Positions 1 through 6,081 of a stretch of DNA of 8,564 nucleotides are shown here, in pieces. The stretch is taken from contig MHFC01000024.1 in NCBI GenBank assembly GCA_001804025.1, forward strand, positions 189-8,752. The letters are read 5' to 3'. Made by a program: the position numbers and the translations under genes. Numbering within the stretch: position 1 is the stretch's first letter; every line of letters begins with the position of its first letter. This stretch comes from Omnitrophica bacterium GWA2_52_8 (lineage in GTDB: Bacteria; Omnitrophota; Omnitrophia; Omnitrophales; Aquincolibacteriaceae). Below the pieces are notes generated by a model. It did not search any database. It was not told where the DNA came from and saw only the letters and a program-made list of their open reading frames with translations.

Positions 1-541
1 CAATCGTTTCCTTTGAGACAAGCAGCGCGCAGCCCATAAGAATCTGTTGAGTAAACGGCATCCTCCTGGCCGGATCATCCCGCTGCCCATACTGAGAAAG
101 CTTCGGCCTCAAACGCAGCCAATCCATTTGTGTCCCCAGCGAATTAATGCGGGAACGGTCATGCCAGGTTAAAACCTTGGGCGCTAAAATGCCGGCGTCC
201 GGATGCGCCCGGGCCAAGCCGCGCAAAATTTCGAGACAGCCGTCCGCGATTGCGGCATCGTTGTTCAAGATAAAAATGTAATCGGCGCCCCGTTCAAGCG
301 CCACGCGTATCCCGGCATTATTGCCGCCGGCATAACCGAGATTGCCGGCATTTTCGAGCACAATAACCGATGGGAAATCGCGCCGCACGCGATCGCAAAC
401 GCCGTCGCCGGAGTGGTTGTCGACCAGCAGAATTTCAAGATTCGGATCCTTGAGCGCCAGCGCGCTCCGCAGACACTCCAGCGTGTCTTCGGTTTTTTTC
501 CAATTCAGAATAATAAGCGTGATTTTTGGAACTTTATTCAT
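1..541 (-). CDS. GT2 family glycosyltransferase, rhamnosyltransferase-like (partial, C-terminus off the left edge)
   Basis: The first 180 codons of a GT-A fold family 2 glycosyltransferase are present, read from an ATG at 541-539. The protein starts MNKVPKITLIILNWKKTEDT, the usual first beta strand with the ILNW motif (residues 11-14). LLVDN (38-42) follows, then a GNLGYAGGNNAG nucleotide-binding turn (66-77) and the metal-binding LNND (92-95). These features match the COG1216-type enzymes that add rhamnose or similar sugars to lipid-linked glycans in the cytoplasm. Family members are usually about 300 residues, so about 60 percent is seen; the C-terminal half with the acidic ED motif lies beyond the window. 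No good Shine-Dalgarno sits directly before the ATG. It is the last visible gene of the minus-strand cluster, 276 bp after the GT2-methyltransferase gene. The family call is firm; the sugar is unknown. Confidence 0.9.
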   Translation of the reverse strand, partial: MNKVPKITLIILNWKKTEDTLECLRSALALKDPNLEILLVDNHSGDGVCDRVRRDFPSVIVLENAGNLGYAGGNNAGIRVALERGADYIFILNNDAAIADGCLEILRGLARAHPDAGILAPKVLTWHDRSRINSLGTQMDWLRLRPKLSQYGQRDDPARRMPFTQQILMGCALLVSKETI

Positions 542-609
542 TGCTCACACATTTTATTTTCGTCATCCTCGTGAAAGAGTTTGTTGCGCAATGCGGTCAT
601 TAATATTCT

Positions 610-637
610 GTAGGGGCAATTCATGAATTGCCCCTAC
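610..637. repeat. Perfect 28-bp palindrome
   Basis: The half-site GTAGGGGCAATTCA is followed at once by its exact reverse complement TGAATTGCCCCTAC, giving a 28-bp palindrome with no spacer. This type of GTAGGGGCAATTC palindrome is familiar from intergenic space in many unrelated bacterial genomes, where such elements are often spread by REP-associated (RAYT) transposases. No such transposase gene is in this window. It lacks a T-run, so it is not a convincing intrinsic terminator. Confidence 0.85.
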
Positions 638-698
638 GGGCGATTCTGGTTCATGCCCTTTTATAACAGTCCCGAAAGCAAGGATCCATTATGCGTGG

Positions 699-747
699 AT
701 TCCCGGTCTCGCTTCGCCTGCCTACGGCAGGCAAGCTCGCCGGGAAT
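699..747. repeat. Two-tier hairpin with ATTCCCGG / CCGGGAAT outer arms
   Basis: The outer arms are 699-706 and 740-747, eight perfect base pairs. The inner arms are GCCTGCC (716-722) and GGCAGGC (726-732) around a TAC loop, extended by GCTT/AAGC (711-714 with 733-736) past a bulged C at 715. The CGGGAATGACG right edge is the same module that recurs at 802 and 860. This marks it as one unit of a repeat family rather than a one-off terminator. Confidence 0.75.
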
Positions 748-873
748 GACGCAATGTTAACAGCATTGCGTACATGACTGTATCGGTCATCCGCACCGAT
801 GCGGGAATGACGCAATGTTAACGGCATTGCGCATGACCGTCCTTGACACCGCTCAAGGGCGGGAATGACGCAA
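741..873. repeat. Three-copy direct repeat, CGGGAATGACGCAA(TGTTAAC) module
   Basis: CGGGAATGACGCAA begins at 741, 802 and 860, a spacing of about 60 bp. The first two copies continue as TGTTAACNGCATTGCG followed by a close match CATGAC; the third is cut short after CAA. Within full copies GCAATG...CATTGC forms a stem (751-756 with 764-769; 812-817 with 825-830) around a GTTAAC-containing loop. Each copy is preceded by its own hairpin: 699-747, ATCGGT/ACCGAT at 782-800, and CCTTGA/TCAAGG at 841-858. The right part (818-873) lies inside the end of the GT2-methyltransferase reading frame. Copy number and spacing do not fit a CRISPR. Confidence 0.75.
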
Positions 874-2515
874 GGCCCCCCTTATTTAAATCTTTGACGC
901 AAAAAATCTGAAACGCTTTTTCGGGGAAGTGGTAAGAAACAATCTGCGTCAAATCCGCCAACTGTTCTCTCAGCGAAGGCCCATGATCTTCCTCTTCGTG
1001 ATCATGGTCATGGTGGTGATCTTCGCCGCGCAAAGTTTTAAATCCGCGAACGCCGTACACACGGTAGCCCCTCTGCTTGAACTCTTCAGCGGTCCAGCCG
1101 GAGCGGTGTTCAAGAAGCGGATTGCCGTCGTATTCATGCTGATGCAGAAATCCATTCGGCGTGAAAATCACGACTTTCCGGCGGGCCCAACGCTCCATTT
1201 TTTGGATCAACGCTTCCCCCGCCTCACGGTCGAGATGCTCGATCACGTCCAGCATCACCACGGCGTCAAAGCGGTTGTCCTCAAACATAACTTTAGTAAT
1301 GTCCTCGTTGATGTACTCATCGTGCCGCCCTTTTCTAAGCGCTTCCTCGTAATGCGGCTTGAAAAGCTCCACCCCCACCGTGTGAATGTTTGACGGCACA
1401 ATCGGTACAAATGAATGCCTGCCGCAGCCTAAATCCAGGATGCTTTGACAATCCGACAATTCACGTAAAAGAAGATACTGCAGCGGAAACACAGGCCGGA
1501 TCGTGTAAAGCCCGGCCCAGGCGAACAAACGGCGCAGCCAGGATTTCTTTGCAAGCAGGTCCACGCCGCTCCGCAGCCAGGACGTTTTCCGAGCATCAGC
1601 TTTAGTTCCATTCATCATCTTGAAAATCTCCCTGTCTTTCATTTGCCACTGTGCCTTCGTAAGCTGCCGGCCGCGCAATGCCTGAGGCAGGCGTTGCAGC
1701 GCCTCGATGAATCCGCTCAGCATGTAAAAGCGTCCCTTGAGCAGCGAAAAAATCAGCCGGAGCGGCATCTTGATTAAAAATCCCCAAAACAGCCCGGCAT
1801 CGTCAATGTTTTTGGCCATAAACAAAATGCCGTTGCGAAACACCATGGCCTGGATCTGACCTTCGCTGTAGCGCTTGTTAAAACTGGCGCCGCCCACATG
1901 AAATTTTTTGCTCGCCGGCTGGTAATAGCCCTTCCACCCCCGCTTCCAGCCCCGGTAACACAAATCCACATCTTCATAGCGTCCGGGCAGGTAAAGCTCA
2001 TCGTAGCCGCCCAGTTCAAGAAATTTCTTACGGTCAAATGCGCCGATGCCCGCGCTGAGCGCCGGCCCCGCTTCTTCAAACAGGCGCCGGGCATCGGGAT
2101 AATCCAGATCCGGTTCGAGAATCCCCCAATGCATTTTAATTTGCGCCCGGTCCCCATGCGTGGCCGTAAAAAAAATGTCCGGATCCTTAAGAAACGGCTC
2201 CACAAGCGGATCGACAAAATCCGCGGCCGGAGAAATATCATTATTAAGCAGGATCATAATATCCGCGTCGATCTGCCCGGCAATTTCATTGTAAGAACAA
2301 AGCACCTTATTGGCGCTGGCTTCAAAAACATCCGCTTCCGGAAAGTTCTCACGCACAAAAGCCGCGCTGCCGTCCTGGCTGCAGTTATCCAGCACGGTGA
2401 CTTTACAGTCGTGCCGGCTGGCCTTGGCGCACTGAAGAACGCTCGGCAGATGATCGCGCAAAAGATCCACGCGATTGTACTGAAGAATAATGATCCGAAC
2501 CTTGAGCCGCTGCAT
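818..2515 (-). CDS. Bifunctional GT2 glycosyltransferase / class I SAM-dependent methyltransferase
   Basis: A 565-residue two-domain protein is read from ATG at 2515. The N-terminal GT-A domain shows VRIIILQYNR (6-15), VLDN (41-44), the LLNND metal site (89-93) and GGYDELYLPGRYEDVDLCYR (169-188) with the catalytic-type acidic pair. A hydrophobic/amphipathic linker (about 242-275) leads to a class I methyltransferase. That domain has the SAM-binding ILDLGCG (359-365), an acidic VGVE end of strand 2 (380-383), DAVVMLDVIEHL (417-428) and IFTPNG (450-455). Such fusions can add a sugar and methylate the glycan, in the cytoplasm. The frame is open upstream to 2614, but those 33 extra codons lie partly in an inverted repeat and precede the first GT2 beta strand, so I prefer 2515. 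The Shine-Dalgarno is weak (AGAG). Two oddities are a His/Asp/Glu-rich stretch at 498-511 and a final 18 residues encoded by repeat DNA. The sugar and methylated position are unknown. Confidence 0.88.
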   Translation of the reverse strand: MQRLKVRIIILQYNRVDLLRDHLPSVLQCAKASRHDCKVTVLDNCSQDGSAAFVRENFPEADVFEASANKVLCSYNEIAGQIDADIMILLNNDISPAADFVDPLVEPFLKDPDIFFTATHGDRAQIKMHWGILEPDLDYPDARRLFEEAGPALSAGIGAFDRKKFLELGGYDELYLPGRYEDVDLCYRGWKRGWKGYYQPASKKFHVGGASFNKRYSEGQIQAMVFRNGILFMAKNIDDAGLFWGFLIKMPLRLIFSLLKGRFYMLSGFIEALQRLPQALRGRQLTKAQWQMKDREIFKMMNGTKADARKTSWLRSGVDLLAKKSWLRRLFAWAGLYTIRPVFPLQYLLLRELSDCQSILDLGCGRHSFVPIVPSNIHTVGVELFKPHYEEALRKGRHDEYINEDITKVMFEDNRFDAVVMLDVIEHLDREAGEALIQKMERWARRKVVIFTPNGFLHQHEYDGNPLLEHRSGWTAEEFKQRGYRVYGVRGFKTLRGEDHHHDHDHEEEDHGPSLREQLADLTQIVSYHFPEKAFQIFCVKDLNKGGLASFPPLSGVKDGHAQCR

Positions 2516-2539
2516 GGTTACTCTGTTTAAATCCTCGTG

Positions 2540-2567
2540 ATGATAAAAGATGAAATGTGACTGACAA
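2540..2567 (-). promoter_or_regulatory. Possible sigma70-type promoter for the GT2-methyltransferase gene
   Basis: On the minus strand TTGTCA (2567-2562, five of six -35 positions) is followed after 16 bp by TATCAT (2545-2540, five of six -10 positions), about 25 bp before the ATG at 2515. The -35 box lies in the tip of the inverted repeat. Transcription would start close to 2533, giving a very short leader. It is a motif match only. Confidence 0.3.
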
Positions 2568-2732
2568 AGGCCTTGAAGCGCAGGCTTCGTGCCAGACTTG
2601 CCTGAATCAAGCAAAGGAAGCCGATGGCCTCGCTGCTTTCCCAGCGAGGAACAGCGGAGGTTTCCTTGCTTGAGACAGGCTTAGCTTCTGGCCGAAGCCG
2701 GAGCATGAGGCCGGAGTCAGTCATATTTCATC
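2549..2732. repeat. 184-bp imperfect inverted repeat (long hairpin)
   Basis: The left arm 2549-2635 and right arm 2642-2732 pair along almost their full length. The tips match as GATGAAATRTGACTGAC (2549-2565 against 2732-2716). Further in come GGCCT, GGCTTCG, GCCAGA, GCCTG, TCAAGCAA and GGAA blocks, and the centre is a perfect CCTCGCTG/CAGCGAGG stem (2628-2635, 2642-2649) around a six-base CTTTCC loop. Only small bulges interrupt the pairing. An RNA from either strand could fold into one long stem. It has no T-run and no transposase gene, so it is more likely a MITE-like or intergenic repeat, or a structured leader/spacer RNA, than a simple terminator. Confidence 0.8.
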
Positions 2733-2764
2733 AGCCTAATGGGCATTTGAATTCCTTCTTGCCG

Positions 2765-4423
2765 CTAAATTTTTTTGAAAATGGAAAAACCGTCGTTATC
2801 GAATTGAACGCCGTAGCCCGCCTTGAGCAGCTTCTCTTTTTCAATTTCAGGCGCCGCCGTACCCGCCTCCCAAAAATGCGTATCGAACACGACATAATCC
2901 GCCCGCTCCCGCAGCGCCATGGCCGTTTTCGGCGGGGTGTCATTATAATCGAACTGATGGACATAGCGGCGGTTGATCGCCTGGGGAATCAAACTGTTGT
3001 GGGTCAGAAGCACCGCGTGCTCAGGAATTTTTTGCATTTCCGTACGAATCATCCGGGTTCTGGCACTCATCCGGCCGGCACTCTGCCAGGCGTAGAAATA
3101 CTCCGGCGCTCCGGACTGCAGCAGCGCTGAAACCAGAAGCAGCATCAACAGGCCCGTAGAGCGCCGGCGAAGCCACTCCAGGCGGTCGAGTTTCTTCAAA
3201 CCAAACATCGACGCCAGCAGCACAAACGGCGTCAGTCCGGTCATGTAATGATAGTTCATGGAACGCACCGTCGGATTTTCGGAAAGCAAATTTTGAAATA
3301 GCACCGGCAGCGTCAAAAGCAAGGCCGGAAAATCGAGCAGGGGCAAAAACAAAACCGGGCCGAATACTTTAACCAGGTATTCCCAACGCTCGCCGTCTTT
3401 CAACATTTCCCAAAGCACCGGCGCACCGCCCCGCGCCAGTTCCTGATAAAACCCCCTGTAGAGGTACGGCTGGCCGCTGAGCTGCGGAATAAAAACATGC
3501 ACGCACAGCCAAAGATAGAGCGGCGAAAAAATCATCCAGAAGGCGCCTCCCCCCCGCTCTTTCTTAAAGAAGAACGCGAACAATCCAAGCATAAAGGTCA
3601 CGCCCGCCATATTCTCTTTGGCGGATAAAATAAGCGCGAGAGCCAAACAGAATAAGACTTTGCGTCCTTCCGCAAGCCAGAGAAAGGCCCAAAGCATAAG
3701 CGGCTCCACCAGCACCTCCGGATGAAAGTCTTCATGCAGCGCGGCCCGGGTCGGCATCTGAAAAAAATAAATCAGACAAAATACAAGCGCCGTCTTGCGC
3801 TGACCGGTGATCTTGAAAGCGAGTTGAGCCAGAGGGAAAAAACAGAGTGCTGAAATCAAAGGCTGCAGCACCAGCAGGGATTCAGGAACCGGCCAGAGCC
3901 GGTAAAGCGGCGCCAGCAAGGCCAAAAGAGGGCTGAAGTGGTCCCCCAAAAGACAGATCCCGCCTTTCAGGGAGGATTCCAAAAAATGCCCCTGGGTCGT
4001 ATTCCACAACGCTTGGGCAAAAATGCCCAGATCAAACGCCCGCGTTTCAAGCGCAAGATGGCGAAACCAGCAAGCCGCGATCATGCCCGCGCAATAAACG
4101 GCCCAAAAAATAAAAACCATTTGCCCTTGCGGCAGCGCCAGGAGCCGCTTCAAACCGCGGATAGCCCAAAGACGCGCAAAAATATTTGGGAGTTTCCATC
4201 GCAAAAACGGCAGGAGCACGCCCAGCACAATCACCGCCAAGCGGCTGATTTTAAGGTACTGTTTTTTTCCTTCGCCGAAGTTTTGCAAAAACCCAAGCTG
4301 AATCAACGGAATTCCGGCCGTCAGATAGAAAAACAACAAAACCGCCACCGCCAGATTCAGCCCCCATAAAACTAATTTCAGAGAACCGTCAGGATGACAA
4401 TGCATGGGATTTTTATTCGTCAT
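2765..4423 (-). CDS. DUF2079 family multi-pass membrane protein (GT-C-like)
   Basis: This 552-residue integral membrane protein has about ten or more hydrophobic segments and a soluble C-terminal part (about 440-552). It carries the conserved blocks of the DUF2079 family: ETRAFDLGIFAQALWN (126-141), LLGDHFSPLLALLAPLYRLWP (158-178), LHEDFHPEVL (229-238), SAKEN (267-271) and the loop SENPTVRSMNYHYMTGLTPF (381-400). The acidic residue after the first membrane helix (E126 or D131) and the HEDFHPE loop resemble the catalytic outer loops of GT-C glycosyltransferases. The family is therefore thought to use polyprenyl-phosphate sugars outside the membrane, but no reaction is proven. The ATG at 4423 overlaps the stop of the upstream GT-C gene as ATGA, with a good GGAGAGG Shine-Dalgarno about 6 bases before it, so the two are translationally coupled. 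The protein looks full length. Confidence 0.9.
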   Translation of the reverse strand: MTNKNPMHCHPDGSLKLVLWGLNLAVAVLLFFYLTAGIPLIQLGFLQNFGEGKKQYLKISRLAVIVLGVLLPFLRWKLPNIFARLWAIRGLKRLLALPQGQMVFIFWAVYCAGMIAACWFRHLALETRAFDLGIFAQALWNTTQGHFLESSLKGGICLLGDHFSPLLALLAPLYRLWPVPESLLVLQPLISALCFFPLAQLAFKITGQRKTALVFCLIYFFQMPTRAALHEDFHPEVLVEPLMLWAFLWLAEGRKVLFCLALALILSAKENMAGVTFMLGLFAFFFKKERGGGAFWMIFSPLYLWLCVHVFIPQLSGQPYLYRGFYQELARGGAPVLWEMLKDGERWEYLVKVFGPVLFLPLLDFPALLLTLPVLFQNLLSENPTVRSMNYHYMTGLTPFVLLASMFGLKKLDRLEWLRRRSTGLLMLLLVSALLQSGAPEYFYAWQSAGRMSARTRMIRTEMQKIPEHAVLLTHNSLIPQAINRRYVHQFDYNDTPPKTAMALRERADYVVFDTHFWEAGTAAPEIEKEKLLKAGYGVQFDNDGFSIFKKI

Positions 4424-6081
4424 GAAATCCTCTCCAGCACGGCACCCTTGACCTTGCGGTCATACGTCCCGCGATAATATTCGCGCTCCGGGAAAGCCCG
4501 CATCAGCTCCGGGTTACGCGCTCCCAGATCGTGCGCATAAAGAATCCTCGCATCCAGCTTCGGCGAATTTCGCACGGCATCTTCCTCGGCAATCACCATG
4601 AGGTCGCCTAAAAATCCATGAATAAAGACAATCGCCGGCACTTTCAAAGTTTCTTCAGCCAGGACATACAGGGCCTTGCGCTCCCGCGACTGCTGCTCAA
4701 GGAAAGTTCCCTGCTTATAGAAACTCCATCCGGCGGCTGGCACAGAAACCAGCAGTGCCCCGATCAAAAATTTACGCAGAGCCGCATGGCCTTCACGCCA
4801 CCAGCGCCCGATCTGATCCCCAAGCGCGATCCCCAGAAAAGGAAAACTCTCCCACCAGTAACGCGGTCCGTATTGATTCCCGCCCCACGAATAGTAAAGA
4901 AAGTAGACGAATGAGCCATAAAAAAAAGAATACCGGACCAGCCTGTTCAGCGCCGGCTCCTGCGGCGGTTTCCTGAACATACCGGCCATAAAAAGAACCA
5001 CGAGGAGCGGCGCCGAATAATCCATCAGATAGAAAAAGCGCAGCAGGATGAAAAGCAATCCTTCCGCCATCGAATATTCTCCCTTGAACCCCAATCGTTC
5101 CCAGGATTTATCGTATTTATTCGGCGCCTTGAACGGTTTTCCCGTCACCGCGTAGTTTTGGTACAAAATCGCAAGCACAAACAATGAGAGAATCAAAACA
5201 ACGGCCCCATCGGCCTTTTGCCACTTTTTCTTTTTTAGAAAAAGCGGCAGGTAATGCCAGATAAGAAAAGGCAGTGCAAAGGCCGCCATCGTCAGGTAAC
5301 GCGTCATAAGCCCGTAGCCGCAGGCGGCCGCGGCCAAACAAGCCCACCCCAAAGCAGCGGTTTCATTTTTCGTTTCATGCCAACGCACAAAGGCGTAGAG
5401 GAATAACGCCATGGTAAAAAGGCAGGCCGCGTGCGAAAAATACGAGGCTGCTGTGAACATAAAAAAAGGAGACAGCGCGGCAAGCAAAATCCCCCCCAGA
5501 GCGGCGGCCCGCCCAAAGCAGCGTTTGGCCGCGCCGTAAAGCAGCGGCAGCGAAAGCACGGACAAAACCGGATTCAGCCAATCCACCGCACGCAGCTGCA
5601 ACCCCAACGCCCATAAAAGCGGCCAGCCCGGCGGGTAAACGCTGAACCACTTGCCGTCCCGGTTACCGACATGGACGACATTAAAAAACTCCGACAGTTC
5701 ATGCGGTTTGACCCACCACTTGCCCATGCGAATCAGCTCTGCAAAGAAATAACAGGAGTGTTCATCCGCAGAATTGAGGAAGGAATGCAAAATCGCGCGG
5801 TTGACCCACAGCAGCGCCCCCAGTAATCCGGCCAGGAACACCGGCGCAACGATCCGGCGATGTTTGACGACGCCAAGCCAAAAAGCCGCCGCGGCTTCGG
5901 CCGCACGCTCAGGCAGTACCCACGAACAAATCAGCGCAAAAACAAGGCAAACTCCCAGCGACACCAGCATGTCCGGCGCAAAAAAATGGCGCAAGACCGG
6001 CGCGAACGCCGGCGCCCACAGCTTTCCAGCCAGGCAAATCAACCCCGCAGCACCGATTCCCCATCGCGCTCGCAGACTCAT
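4420..6081 (-). CDS. GT-C family membrane glycosyltransferase (PMT/ArnT-like, GT39-type)
   Basis: This 553-residue protein has roughly ten to twelve membrane segments. The first large outer loop carries SADEHSCYFFAEL (104-116), where the D106-E107 pair sits at the position of the GT-C catalytic acidic residue. FSVYPPGWPLLWALG (146-160) follows and is typical of PMT_2-like enzymes. SYFSHAACLF (213-222) and GPRYWWESFPFLGIAL (405-420) are further conserved-looking blocks. A soluble C-terminal domain begins near 455 and includes VPAIVFIHGFLGDL (481-494). GT-C enzymes take sugar from a polyprenyl phosphate and add it to a lipid, glycan or protein on the outer face of the inner membrane. ATGA overlaps join the gene to both its upstream and downstream neighbours, so the three genes form one tightly coupled operon. 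The acceptor is unknown; the symbol arnT is not justified. Confidence 0.88.
   Translation of the reverse strand: MSLRARWGIGAAGLICLAGKLWAPAFAPVLRHFFAPDMLVSLGVCLVFALICSWVLPERAAEAAAAFWLGVVKHRRIVAPVFLAGLLGALLWVNRAILHSFLNSADEHSCYFFAELIRMGKWWVKPHELSEFFNVVHVGNRDGKWFSVYPPGWPLLWALGLQLRAVDWLNPVLSVLSLPLLYGAAKRCFGRAAALGGILLAALSPFFMFTAASYFSHAACLFTMALFLYAFVRWHETKNETAALGWACLAAAACGYGLMTRYLTMAAFALPFLIWHYLPLFLKKKKWQKADGAVVLILSLFVLAILYQNYAVTGKPFKAPNKYDKSWERLGFKGEYSMAEGLLFILLRFFYLMDYSAPLLVVLFMAGMFRKPPQEPALNRLVRYSFFYGSFVYFLYYSWGGNQYGPRYWWESFPFLGIALGDQIGRWWREGHAALRKFLIGALLVSVPAAGWSFYKQGTFLEQQSRERKALYVLAEETLKVPAIVFIHGFLGDLMVIAEEDAVRNSPKLDARILYAHDLGARNPELMRAFPEREYYRGTYDRKVKGAVLERIS

Larger units (their letters stand above)
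542..817. repeat. Intergenic cluster of REP-like hairpins and palindromes
   Basis: This gap between two minus-strand glycosyltransferase genes has no credible gene and is almost wholly made of inverted repeats. It holds a perfect palindrome (610-637), a hairpin with arms ATCCA/TGGAT (684-700), and a larger hairpin (699-747) with outer arms ATTCCCGG/CCGGGAAT and an inner stem GCCTGCC/GGCAGGC. Direct repeats starting CGGGAATGACGCAA follow and continue into the end of the neighbouring coding region up to 873. The ATTCCC...GGGAAT architecture recalls dRS3/REP-type elements known from other bacteria. I cannot assign it to a named family. Possible roles include mRNA 3' end protection, attenuation, or simply mobile repeat accumulation. 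Confidence 0.75.
2516..2764. other. Non-coding gap between DUF2079 gene and GT2-methyltransferase gene
   Basis: No credible gene is present on either strand. Most of the gap is a long imperfect inverted repeat (2549-2732). The rest is a short AT-richer stretch just upstream of the GT2-methyltransferase start, with a possible minus-strand promoter, and about 32 bp after the TAG of the DUF2079 gene. The genes on both sides of the gap run in the same direction, but the gap breaks the chain of overlapping start and stop codons seen upstream. Confidence 0.7.

Noticed and set aside
638..664. Intrinsic terminator (GGGC...GCCC followed by TTTT)
   Set aside because: The stem is only four pairs with a loop of about 19 bases, and the T-run faces the plus strand, where no gene ends.
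741..873. CRISPR array
   Set aside because: There are only two full copies and one truncated copy, with hairpins between them rather than unique spacers, and no cas genes.
929..1393. Plus-strand open frame of 154 codons opposite the methyltransferase domain
   Set aside because: It is the antisense of a strongly conserved SAM-binding domain, has no family motif and no start signal.
1898..2530. Plus-strand open frame of 210 codons
   Set aside because: It is fully antisense to the GT2 domain, whose NND and ED motifs are clear on the minus strand.
2516..2614. 33-codon N-terminal extension of the GT2-methyltransferase
   Set aside because: The extension overlaps the inverted repeat, lacks a ribosome binding site and precedes the first GT2 strand, which normally lies within a few residues of the start.
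2624..3130. Plus-strand open frame of 168 codons covering part of the inverted repeat and the DUF2079 C-terminus
   Set aside because: It starts inside the hairpin and runs antisense to the DUF2079 gene; the composition looks like a shadow frame.
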